Source: Scenedesmus sp. ARA3 | Lineage: Eukaryota > Chlorophyta > Chlorophyceae > Sphaeropleales > Scenedesmaceae | NCBI GenBank assembly: GCA_004335835.1 | Contig: RWJK01001488.1 | Location: 1 to 64,000, forward strand | Length of the DNA: 64,000 nucleotides | Direction: 5' to 3' | Part shown: positions 20,387 to 31,553 of the stretch, one piece after another | How the letters are laid out: each line of letters starts with the position of its first letter | Numbering within the stretch: position 1 is the stretch's first letter | Program-made: the position numbers and the translations under genes | Notes under the pieces: generated by a model | The model's input: only the letters and a program-made list of their open reading frames with translations | Told to the model about the DNA's origin: nothing | The model's database searches: none

Positions 20387-22791
20387 TCTTTTGAGTGGGG
20401 CGGGTCCTGTGCAGTGTGCAGTCAAGCCCTCAATGTGCTACTGCGGCCGCGCTTTGTCCACGAGGGCAGCAACATACTGGCTGGGCTGAAGTTGCAGGGC
20501 TGCAGGCCGCTGGATCTGCTGCCTAGCGTGTATGGCGCAACTTGTGGCGATTGTGATGCTGTTGGCGCGCTGCGCGCTCTGCAGGTGGGTGGGGGGTTTG
20601 CAGTGTGTTGATGTCGGCACATGGCGTGCAAGTGGTTTGCTGCCCAGCGTGTATGGCGCGACGTGTGGTGATTGTGATGCTGTTGGCGCGTTGCGAGCTC
20701 TACAGGTGGGTGGGGGGTTTGCAGTGTGTTGATGTCGGCACATGGCATGCAAGTGGTTTGCTGCCCAGCGTGTATGGCGCGACTTGTGGCGACGGTGATG
20801 CTGTTGGCGCGCTGAGGGCTCTGCAGGTGGGTGGGGCTTGTGTGTGCGGCACGTTCATGTCGGCACATGGCATGCGAGTGGGTTGCTGCTGCATGTGCAA
20901 TTGGGTTGCTATCAGGGGCAGGTGTGAGGGCTGGCTGGCTTGTTGTGGCCTTGCTTAGGCTGGCTGCTGGCGCTTGCTGGTGTCAGGTGCGCAGCGATGT
21001 CAATCGCCCGGCAGCTGAATCAAACTGGCATGGCCCTCAGCAGTGTGCCAGGACTATGTCAGTCATTTACATGCAAAACACACCAAATGCTTTGGCTGCT
21101 TCTGTTCTGGGGGCGCAACTGTTCTGGGGCGCAACTGTTAACGGCAGCAATCAGCGCTTTGTGAAGGTGCTTTGGCAAGTGCTTAATCATCATCACGCCA
21201 TGTGCGCCTCATGCAGGTGGGTGTTCCTGCAAGCCGCAAGTGCAGCCACTGCCACCGCACCATGGCCTGCAGCATCCCTTCAGCAAGCTTCCTGCCCAGG
21301 GGTCCCCCAAAAGCTGCCTCAGCAGCAGCAGCAGCAGGTGCTAGGGGTCCAAGGCTTCGCAAGGCTGGTGGGGGTGGGGTGGGTGCTGCTGTCTTGCAGG
21401 AGGGCAGCCCGCTGCCACATAATGGTGCCTGCAAGCACTACAGGCACTCCTACAGGTGGGCTGGTGGGCTGCCTGTCAACTGTGTGCTGTTGTTTACAGT
21501 GGCATTGTACGCACTTGCATGCAAGCAGACTGAACGACGCGACCCGGTGCAACATGTGTCGGGCCTGAGATACTGACGAACTGAAGTGTTGTGCACTGCA
21601 GGTGGCTGCGCTTCCCGTGCTGCGGGCAGCGGTACGCGTGTGACTTGTGCCATGAGGAGGCAACTGCAGACGGGCATGACGCAGGTGAGCCTGCAGCCCA
21701 CACAGCTGATGCTGCTGCAGCAGCTGTGTCGTGTATGAAAACAAGGTGACTGCGTTCGAACCAGCCTGCTTTGCCAACGGTCTGGACACCGACTGCGCCT
21801 GCAAGGATTTTCGAAGCCGAGCTTCATCAACGCCTCTACAACCCAACTGCTCAACCAATTCATTATGCACTCTGTCATGCTCGGAGCTTGCCAAGTTGAC
21901 GCGAGTTGTAGCTGCGGTTCCTGCAGCACACACAAACCCAGCACCTTCAGCTCTGGCTCAAACATTCCTTATGCTGTCCCGCCTGCTTTCAAATGTTGCT
22001 GCTGCCTCTGCGCTGCAGCGTGGGCCACGCGCATGGTGTGCGGCTTCTGCAGCCGCGAGCAGCCACTGGAGAAGGCCTGCAGGCACTGCGGCAGGAAGCT
22101 GGCCACGTCAGCGGCGCAGCCCACGGGCCGCAACACGCAGTTCTGGGAGGGCGGCAAGGGCTGCAGGTGTGTGGTTGGAACGTTATCTATCTATCTAAAT
22201 GATCAAATTGTGTTCAACGAGAACTGCTATATGTCTGGAAGGTCCGGGTTCTGTGGTCGAGGTTGGCGCTGCAGAAGAGTTTGAACAACATGCAAGGTGT
22301 TGCCTCACTGAAGCTGATTGTGCGCGCAGCCTTGATGTCCCTGATCTGCTGCCTCTGCTGCTGTGCAGAGATGTGAAGCGGCTAGATAGGCGCGATGCTC
22401 ATAAGTACCGCAACAGCAAGGCCAAGACAAAGAGCGCCAAGGTGGGACATCTCAGCTCTGCAGCAGTGCTGCTGTCGGGCTGCGCTGCATGTGCCAGAGC
22501 ATCAGCACACGAGTAGCTGCACATTTCAAACGGCGAATACATACCTGTTTGCAACTAGATCCTGCTTTTCTGTGATTAGTCCCACTGGCAATGGCGGCTG
22601 CCCCTGGCGTAAAAGACGTTGCCCAAAAATCCCTGAATTGCTAGCGACATTTGTCATGCTGCCGTCTTATAAGGTATTTACTTGAATCCTCTTGTTTTTG
22701 GCGTGCTGTGCAGTCCAAGCGCGTGGGCCCCAAGCCCTGGAGCGGCTCAGCAGGTGCAGCAGCAGCTGGCAGCGGTGGCAACTCCAGCTAG
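17363..22791 (+). CDS. Large low-complexity protein with C-terminal CHY zinc finger
   Basis: Exons 17363-17410, 17717-20584, 21217-21455, 21602-21684, 22019-22166, 22369-22441 and 22714-22791, phase-consistent, 1178 aa. Residues 1-~150 include a predicted coiled coil (LQDELLSLKSSYPQLK) and a conserved-looking domain (SLQVRIEAPAAA, LPRQLCTRIGKQL). Residues ~170-900 are Ala/Ser/Gln runs, including a long (GCA)n poly-Ala. The C-terminus is a clear CHY finger: CSHCHRTM, CKHYRHSYRWLRFPCCG, CDLCHEEATADGHDA, RMVCGFCSREQP, CRHCG, then a WEGGKGCR and DAHKYRNSKAK tail. CHY fingers bind three zincs (for example yeast Hot13); no RING follows, so this is not a RCHY1-type ligase. An in-frame 180-base optional exon exists at 20987-21166. 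Function unknown. Confidence 0.85.
19707..19801 (+). repeat. Long (GCA)n tract coding poly-Ala
   Basis: About 95 bases of uninterrupted trinucleotide repeat inside the large CHY-gene exon, read as Ala. Nearby shorter tracts of the same repeat are read as Gln (18694-18717, 19444-19481) or Ser (18058-18081, 20357-20384), so all three frames of one repeat are used within a single exon. Confidence 0.9.
20519..20840 (+). repeat. Three tandem copies of a CHY-gene exon edge plus donor
   Basis: Unit of 121 bases: a 66-base exon edge ending CAG then donor GTGGGT, plus a 55-base spacer. Exon edges lie at 20519-20584 (real), 20640-20705 and 20761-20826. The first two differ at seven sites, all synonymous; the third has one amino-acid change (Cys to Gly). 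The first two spacers differ at one site of 55. Confidence 0.9.
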
Positions 22792-22884
22792 CCTGAGGAA
22801 AGCGCCTCTCCCCAACTCTCTTCCCGTGCTGCACACCGGCCCGGTGTGCGCCGGGCGCCGCAGCTCTCTGCTGCTGAGGTGGCT

Positions 22885-22889
22885 TGTAA
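22885..22889 (+). terminator. Candidate poly(A) signal of the CHY gene
   Basis: TGTAA 94 bases after the stop codon, on the sense strand. Confidence 0.35.
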
Positions 22890-23766
22890 CATGGCTGGCC
22901 CCCAGTGGCGCATGATCGGTGGTGATGACCACGGGTTGGTCACGTTCACCGGCAGCAATGTGTGCGCTTGATAGAGCTGCACACTTTTGGCTATCAGCAG
23001 GCGGAGTTGCGTTCCAGCCTGGCCAGGCTGCCCAGCCGTGGCTGAGCTTGGAACATCTCATGAATGGCATCACCCGGGTGCAAATCGTGCTCTGCGGCAG
23101 AGACAACATGTCGATTTGGTGTTACTCATGGGTTGAAGCAGCAACTGGGGCTTGCAGCGCAGGCAGAGCTCGCCAGGAGCATCACTGATGAGTGATGGCA
23201 GCAGCTGAGTCATGCAGTCCAGCATTAGCAGCAGGGCTTTCGTCGCCAGACTCTCTGGTCACCACAAATTCGTCACCGCAAATGTCCTCCCTGTAATATT
23301 CACCACCACCCAGGACCAGAGGTTGCTGAATGCGGGGATCTCACGGTGTAGTTACCATATCGCAGAGATTCTTCACCTTGAAGTGGACACCTCCTTCGCG
23401 GGATTGTGTCTGATCAGCCACTAATCTTCAGGAATGTTTGCTTTAAGTTCTTCGGATCGTTTCCTTCACCCTGGTTGGAGTGGCACAGCTGCTGGCGTTG
23501 TGATGAGACGCTCATGTTATGTGTGACGTTCGCGGCGGGAGCTTGCTTGCTACAACATTTTGCAGAGACCATAGCGTGCATGCTACAAGCATTCTGCTGT
23601 CCCAACCGTGCGCGGTCTTGCATCAGCTTCTGCCGGTCGCTGCTTTTGGAGGTGCTTTCGTTCGTCTCACTCCCGCTCAAACCAACTGCATCGAACACCG
23701 CATAAGTGTTTCGTGCGTGCTGGGTTGGCATGGCCACTGTGCCCTGGGCTGCGTGACTTGGACAGA

Positions 23767-26440
23767 ATGGGGGCAGCAGTCCAGCCAAATGGTTGCCCAA
23801 CGGGGGACAAGTGCGTGCTCAACATACAGCATAATGGGGAGCAAGACGATATGCTGCACAAGGCGCAGGCGGGACACACCCGCATGCCAGCCCTCGCTTC
23901 CTGCTTTCCGGTGAGCTTTTTTGGGCTGTGCTCTCACTACTACACCAACGTCATGCAGTCAACCACCTTGCAATGGTTGTTTTATCACTCAACGTTGCAT
24001 GGTGACGCCATTTTTCAAGTGCAGCAGTCCACAAGCAGGCATGACGCTCCGCCACACTGCTGCTGCCATGGGCGCTGATGCTGCCGCTGCTTGCAGGACT
24101 TCTGGCGCAATGTCAAGGAGCGGCCAGTGTTCATGCTGGCAATGCCGGTGCTGACGTTCTTGGTGCTATGCTCGTTGAGTGTTGCTGGCGTGGTGCTGGG
24201 CGCAAACAAGTTTGAGTCAGACCAGCGCAATGCAGCAGATGCGGCGGCACTGGACTGGGTGAGCCTCAACCTCAGCGTGTGCAGCATGTGCAGCAGCAGT
24301 CACACACACTCACCAAGCTGCAGCAGCATTGCACAGCAGTCGCAGCAGGAGGCAAGAAAGGCGTGCAAGCAGTTGAGAGAGCTAGCGCCCCAAGGCTGTG
24401 CAGCTGTGCAGCGGCTGCGCACCGCTGCCCTGGCTCATGCAGCGCACCTGCATACTGTGCAGCGCCCTGTAATCGCAGGACATGGCTTGATGTGTTTGTC
24501 AGTGTGCTCAAACATGCTTGCACCAGCACTGGCAAAGCCCAGCAATAGCAACATCTGCACCAGCAGTAGCGTGTTGGTGCCGCGTCATCACCCCAGCTGC
24601 AGCACTAACCGGCCCGTTGCTGGTCATGGATGGCTGCCATTTGCCAGTAGTGAAACAGCAGCATCTTGCAAGGCTTCCCAGGCAGCTGCCTGCACATGGC
24701 GTCCCACCACATCGCCCATGCACTCGTCTGTGCAACTTATACAATGAGCTGAGTACAGTCAGCTGTGTGTGCTGGCTGTGCTGCAGGCTGCGTCGTTCCG
24801 GCTGTCCACGGAGAGGATCTTCACGCCGCTGGTCACGCTGGCGATCCTGATCCAGCAGAACCCCGACTTGCAGCAGATGCGCAAGACCTTCCCGGAGATA
24901 GCAGCCAAGCTCATGGAGGAGGTGCGGCAGCGAGGCAGGCGGCTGGGCGGTGTTTTGTTGTTCTAGCAGCATGTGCTGGCAGCATGCAAAGTCAGCAACC
25001 GCGCCACAGAGCAGCGACAGCGGCAGCAGCAGCACATATGGCACCATGGTGCTGCTGCAACAGCAGCAGCGGCAGCGGCGGGCAGCATCTCTCACGCTGG
25101 ACCAACCGCAGCGGCAGCCCTGCTTTGCACCTGATGCCTGTTGCAGTGCAAAGCAGCGTCCAGCCCTGTGCGTCGTTTCAAATGCTGCCTTCCAGAGCAC
25201 CGTGACAGTTGAGGCCGCAGCAGTATCGTTGCACTGCATTGGTGTGCACTTGTGATGGTGGATGGCTTTGCCAGCACCGGCCAGCCCTGCTCACACTTAT
25301 GCACCACGCATGCTGGACTCTCACTCGCATTGGCATGCTGCCTGCAGGTCAATCGGGAGCGTGTGGTGATCCAGGAGCTGCAGATAACACCCATGGGCGT
25401 CATCAGCATCATTGAACCCAAAAACAATGACACCGACACGCGCATAGGCATCAATTTGTTCAAGCAGGTGGGTTGCATGTATGTGTGTGTGTGNNNNNNN
25501 NNNNNNNNNNGGGGGGGGGGCAAGCATGAGGTTTGCGGTTGGTGGGAACTAGTGGCAGCGGGTGCAGAGTGGTGCCCGGCACTGGCTGCGCCGACTCATC
25601 TGGCAAGCTGCATGCTTGAGCAATGCAGTGTGCATGGCTGGGTGTGTAGGCGTATTGATATGCGCTTGGCGTTGCTGTTGTGCTCGATGCTGTGCTGACA
25701 ACACATGCTGCGTGTCATCTGCAAACGTGTTGCTGAGTTTGGTCTTCTGCACTCTGCGCTGGTGCTGTACTGGTGCCTATTGCGCTGAATGGGCTAATCA
25801 TCAATCCTCGTGTAGAGTGCGTGCAAGTAGCTGGCGCTAACGGCTGTGTTTTCTACTGCCCTACGTCCTCTCGTGCTGTGCTGCAGCCTGCGCTGCGTGG
25901 CGGCGCGCTGCGCACGATTGAGGCGCGGGAGTATGTCACGAACGGCCCGCTGCAGCTCGTGCAGGGAAATTATGGCACCATCGCGCGCATACCGATCTTC
26001 ATCCAGAACTCGACACTGAACGAAACATTTGGCACGAACAAGACACGTGAGCACGCTCAGCACCACCCAGCACAGTGCGAACAGGACTGACCAGCCCTGT
26101 AGCATGGCTGTTGCGCAAATGCTGTTGTAGACAGCTCGTCGATACTTAGGGCAAGGCTGCTTGTTTTCCAGGCCAGCTGACTGCATAGTCGTGCGCGGCG
26201 CAGGCCACTCAGCTATGCTGCCACTCTCTGCCTCAATGTGTCCTTGTTTCCTGTTTCTCAACGGGTGGGCTGCGTGCATTCTCGCAGTGCCCGACGAGTG
26301 CACCATCTGCTTCAATGCAACCACCAAGGAAAAGTTTTGGGGCTTTGCGACCGCCATTGGCCCACTGGACGACCTGCGGGCGGGCAACGACGCGCGGCTG
26401 GACCTGCTCAAGCAGAAGGGCTACAAGTGGCTGTGAGTGG

Positions 26441-26478
<38 letters not shown>

Positions 26479-26541
26479 AGTATGTGCAGCCTTTTGCTGA
26501 AGTGTGTTCATGCCAGTTGCTGTCTGATCAGAGAGCCTGTC

Positions 26542-26593
<52 letters not shown>

Positions 26594-29500
26594 TGCACCA
26601 TGGCCCTCACACTTTGCACCACGCTGCAATGCACACTGCCACACACCTGCAGCATGACCCGCCCCTACACCGCCACTGAGCGCAACGACAGCAAGCTGTA
26701 CCGCCCCGAGTGGACAGCCGCGGATGGCGACTACATCTTTGCCAACTCCAGCAGCTGGCCCAGCCAAAGAAACGCAGTCAGCCGGCCCATCCACATCGGC
26801 AATGCGCAGTGGGAGCTGTACCTAGAGCCGCAAGGCGGCTGGCGGCCCAGCTGGGAGCATGGTGCCATTGCTGCGGTGGTGCTGGGCAGCGCGGTGCTGG
26901 CGCTGCTGGTGGCGACGATCATGGCACTGTGGGCGCAGCAGCAGCGGCTGCTGGGCGACGTGCTGGTGCGTGCGTGCATGTGTGTGTGTGCTGGCGGCTG
27001 TGGCGTGTAGCTGCTGCTGGGTGCTGTTCGTGCCGATGAACAGTGCCTGGCGACCTAGGGCATAAGAATCGGCCTGTCAGACAAGTGACCGCATGCAGCT
27101 GGTTGGATGTACTTCGGCACACCTTTGGCTTCAACAGCAACATGACGTGCAGGCTTGGCGTAACAATATCGTCCTCTGCCACAGCATGCTACGCAACTGA
27201 AGCGCAAATCTGAGAGCAACAATCAAGCATTGGCGGGTGACCTGCATTCGTGCTGCAGGAGCGCAACACGCAGCTGGCTGAGACCACAGCCAAGCTGCAG
27301 GAGGAGAAGCGGCGGCTGGACGCGCTGCTGTAAGCTGACCATTTATGTATGTGTCACCGTGTGCCTTGAAAACCTCTTGCAGGAGCGCAACACGCAGCTG
27401 GCAGAGACCACTGCAAAACTGCAAGAAGAGAAGCTGCGGCTGGACGCGCTGCTGGTGCGGCAGTACAACCTGCTGGCCATACTGGGCAAGCAGGGAGGCA
27501 GCGGCGGCCGCAGCGGCGGGCGCGGCGGCGGCGGTGGCGGCGGCATTGCGGAGGCTGGCGAGACAAGTATCGACTCCTCGGAGACGAGCAGCAAGGAGGG
27601 CTTGACGCTGGGTGAGTGTTGGGACACAGGTGCTGCTGGCAGCTTTCCGCGCATGCAGCCATGGTGTGAGGGTCAGGGCAGCAGTTGGCTGCTTGTTACG
27701 CGTGCGCACGTCTACAATCTGTGCTGATCATGGACTCCAACCTGCACATGTGCTCAATCACCACGCACTCACAGGTCTGCTGACAAACAAACATGTGTGT
27801 GCCGCCTGCAGAGCGCATTGAGGCGATGCGCCGCACGCTGGCGGTCAGCAGCAACAGCAGCGTGCAGGACATGGAGAGCATCCAAACCACGGAGCTGCTG
27901 GGCGAGGGCACATTTGGCAAGGTGCGGTCGCAGCAAAGCTGCTGGGCAGTTGCAGCGGCTAGGGAATACGCATTTTGAGGCAAGGCGGGTGCTTGTGTTT
28001 TGAGCAAGGCATGCTGCGACAGGTAACAGCAAGATGTAGGTTTGCAGGCAAGGTGGTTCTACAAGCGCAACAGCTGCTGGTATGCTTAATTGCCAGTGTA
28101 TGCTTGCCTGCGTGGCTGCTGCTGCTGCGTGTGGTGGCGTGTGCAGGTGTACAAGGGGCTGTGGCGCGGTACAGTGGTGGCTGTCAAGACGATGCTGTTG
28201 CCTGCAAACATGAGCGGCGCGGAGAAGCGCGAGAAGATGTGAGTGGCAGCAGGGGCGTATCAGTTACGCACTCACTGTGGAGGCTTGGATGTGTCAGGTG
28301 GTGATACAAGTGAATTGCCTTACTCAGGTACCACGTGCTGTCGCTTTGTATCGTGCTTTTGTAGTCGCATGTTACTTGCATTGGTCGGGGTAGGCTCATT
28401 GACAAGCTTGTCTGTGTGTGGCTGCAGGGCTGTCATGGAGGCTGCCATCTCATCGTCACTGTCACACCCCAACATTGTGCAGGTGAGTGGTGTTGGCTGT
28501 TCAACAAGTGTGAGAACTTGCTGGCACGGGTGATCACAACAGCGCCGGCTGCTGGGCAGGGTTGCTGCAGCAGTTGCGGTTGAGAAGTGCGAGTGAGAAG
28601 TTGTGCACTAACCTAGGTGGCACACAGCGGCAGGCATTCCAGGACCTTTGCTGTTGTGTCACTGTGTGCTTGTGTTGCGCCAGTGTTGTGTTACCAGTCT
28701 GCAACGTCTGTCGGCTGCACCTCATGCCCTCTGTTCCTTTGCTGTGGCATTGCGGCCGTGGTGCAGACGTACACGTACGCCATCCGACCCATGCGGGAGC
28801 ACTCGCAGAACATCGGCACGCTGGAGACCATGACCGACATCATGCCAACTGCAAACGGCAACGGCATCGCCACCACAGCCACGGGGCTCACCAACAAGAG
28901 CAGCACCAGCTCTGGGGGGTCAGCCGTGCACAGCTATGAGGTGCGCTGCCAACAGCCTGCTGTAGTTGCACTGGGAGCTCGCTATGTTGTCCTGGATGCT
29001 GTGCTGGGGCAGGCCCAGCAATCGATATGGATGCGATTGGTGACGTACGCCGCCCTGCAGCAGACCGCTGCTGCTGTTGCTGTTGATTGTACCTTTGCAT
29101 CATCTGGGGTACGTGGACAGTAGCCCTGACACGTGCACCACTGCCTCCTCTGCTGCTGCTGCTGCTGGTCAGGTGCGGCTGGTGCTGGAGTACTGCGACA
29201 AGGGCTGCCTGCGTGACGCGCTGGACAGCGGGCTGTTCCGGCTGGGCGCTGACGCCATCAACTACCTTGCGGTGCTGGACACTGCTGCGGATGTGGCTAA
29301 AGCCATGCTGCACCTGCACTCCTGCAACGTGCTGCACTCAGACCTGTGAGTGGAGGGCAGGGTGCAGTTGGTGTGTGGCTTGCTTTGCTTGGCCTATTAA
29401 ATAAGCGTGATACTCAGCTTCCGTCGTACCCCCTCGCCAGGCGGTGTGCTGCTGCGGATGTGCTGCGGGTGTTTATTCGAGTCATGTTCAGCTGCCTCTG

Positions 29501-31553
29501 ACGCTGTCTGGTGTGCTGTGTCTTTTGCACCCTCGCAGCAAGGCGCGCAACGTGATGCTGTCAACGGGCAATGCTGATGGGCGCGGCATCGTGGGCAAGG
29601 TGCGGAGTGTGCTGCCGCGCTACAGTGTTGGGCCGCTGCTGTGGGGGGTGAAGCAGCAGGCCGGCTGCTTCTCACCTGCCGTGCAAGGCAGGACCTTGCA
29701 GAAAACACAAGGCTACACTTATGAACAGCACATCATGCGTACACGGTATTACCTGCCTTGCAGTGCGTCAGTGCGTGCTTAGCCCGCACTTGAGCAATGC
29801 TGCAAGTTGCCAAGCGGTTTGCACACCCTTGCAAAGCGGCGTATGAACAGGCTGGTGTGCACGTGTGCGCTGTGGTCATTGCTGCAGGTTGGCGACTTTG
29901 GGCTGAGCCTAAAGATGGACCACATGGAGACGCATGTGAGCAACGTGTACCAGGGCACGCTCACGCACATGGCGCCAGAGATCATGCTGGACGGCCGCGT
30001 GTCCAAGGCGGCTGACGTGTACGGTGAGGCGCGGCTGCTGCGGCGATGCATGTGCCGCTGCTGCTGGTGGGGTGATGCTGTTGAGGTTGAAGCCACGTCT
30101 GCCGCCAACGCAGTGGCCGGGGACCCTAGCCCAAGTTTGCGTCCAACTGTCAGGCTTGCTCTGCAAATTCAGTTGTGATCAAATATTAAGGAAGAGAACA
30201 CGAAGCTTTGCCTCTGCTGCTGCTGCGCTGCACATGGTGTATTGTTGCGCGCTCAGCCTTCGGCATCACACTGTGGGAGATGTACACGGGCGGGCGCGCC
30301 TTTGAGGGCGTGCCGCGCGCGCTGCTGGGCCACCAGATCACGCGCGAGCACAAGCGGCCGCGCTTCCCCGACAGCGCGCCCTGGGCCTACCGTGACCTGG
30401 CGGAGCGATGCTGGCAGCCCAACTGGCAGGAGCGGTGCGTGCGGGTTGATGGACTGCGTGTGGACTGGGGGGCTGCCTGTTGCTGTGGGCTGCCTGTTGT
30501 GTGTTTGAGCAGCAGTGAGCTGTGTGGTCTTGCTGTGGTGGGAGCTTTGCAAGCAGCAGGATTGCGGCTTGGCTGGTTGCAATTTGAGGATAAGGGTCAA
30601 GCTTGCATTAGTGCACCAGTGGTCAACTCAAGACACTGTCAGAGCATGCTGACACTGACCAGTGTCAGAGCATGCTGACTCCGACCCGTGGCCATCAAGT
30701 CGCTAACTGCTGCTGACTGCTGCTGCGGCTGCTGCTGTGGTGTGTATCCCTTGCAGGCCCACCTTTGAGCAGGTGCTGCGCGAGCTGCAGGCGCTGACGC
30801 GCAACCCACGCCCGCGCTGCACGTGGTGCTGCGGCCGCCGCGCGTGCTGGCTGGCTCCACGCCCAGCGCCAAGGGCTCTGATGGCAGCCCGCCTATCAGC
30901 TCAGGCAACCAGGTGAGAGGATGAGAGGGCGGGGGCTGTGCTGGCTGCAGCGTGTCTGATACGCTGCTGGATGGGTGCGTCTGTTGCAGTGCTGTACGTG
31001 TGCAATGCTGTATGTGCGTGTCAGTAACTAAGCATTATGTGAGGCAGTGCAATTCAAGCGGTCAACCCAGCGTTCTGGTGTAGTTGGCTTCACCGTGTCT
31101 CGCCTGTGCCTCGCCGCATGCCTGTGCCTCTGCGCGCAGCCGAACGGCGCGCACTCCACGCCCATCACGCCCACGCTCACGCGCCTGGGCCCCGCCGCGC
31201 CCGCCACTGCCACTGGCGACGCCAGCTTCTACCTGGAGCACTCCATCGACAAGGACGTGATCGTCATGAACAGCCTCACAGACTGGAGCATGGGGCCCAG
31301 CGGCATCACACAGCAGCAGCAGCAGATTGGCCGGCCGGGCGGGAATGGTGGTGGTGGTGGGAGTGGCGGCGGCTGGCGGGGGTCCTTAAGGGCGAGCCGC
31401 AGCTTGCTGATGCCGCAGATTGTGGAGGGGCCTGGGGAGGGGCACGAGGGCGGGGGGGATAGTTCAGGGGCGGCGGGGCAGCAGCAGCAGCAGCAGCGGC
31501 TGGATGCGGGGCGCGCTGCTGCTGAGGCGCAGCTGGCAAGCATGGAGGGCTAG
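23767..31553 (+). CDS. CHASE-domain receptor protein kinase (TKL-like)
   Basis: Eighteen proposed exons: 23767-23910, 24097-24258, 24787-24921, 25348-25467, 25887-26046, 26288-26432, 26653-26965, 27383-27611, 27812-27921, 28147-28238, 28428-28482, 28767-28940, 29173-29345, 29539-29599, 29888-30023, 30257-30434, 30757-30912, 31140-31553; about 985 aa. Order: cytosolic N-terminus, membrane helix (~58-83), extracellular CHASE domain (ITPMGVISIIEP, TRIGINLFKQ, GPLQLVQGNYG), second helix (AIAAVVLGSAVLALLVATIM), coiled coil, then a kinase: GEGTFGKV, VAVK, HSDLKARN, GDFG, THMAPE, DVYAFGITLWEM. CHASE domains sense small extracellular ligands; joined to Ser/Thr-type kinases they are known in green algae. 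Subdomain XI is followed by an apparent one-base frame break near 30800-30826. The ligand and substrates cannot be told. Confidence 0.85.
25494..25510. other. Assembly gap (17 N) beside a G run
   Basis: Seventeen N flanked by a GT run and ten G, within an intron of the CHASE kinase gene. Flanking exons join in phase, so no exon need be missing. Confidence 0.95.
27259..27333 (+). repeat. Echo of CHASE-kinase coiled-coil exon, ends in stop
   Basis: Twenty-four codons with their own acceptor (TGCTGCAG) copy the start of exon 27383-27611. Seven codons differ: six synonymous, one Arg for Leu. In the copy, LDALL is followed directly by TAA; a donor (GTAAGC) overlaps it but would leave phase 2, which fits neither following exon. 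If used as the last exon it would give a receptor without a kinase. Confidence 0.85.

Noticed and set aside
21750..21775. GTTCGAACC motif resembling a tRNA B box
   Set aside because: No matching A box or cloverleaf; it lies in an intron of the CHY gene.
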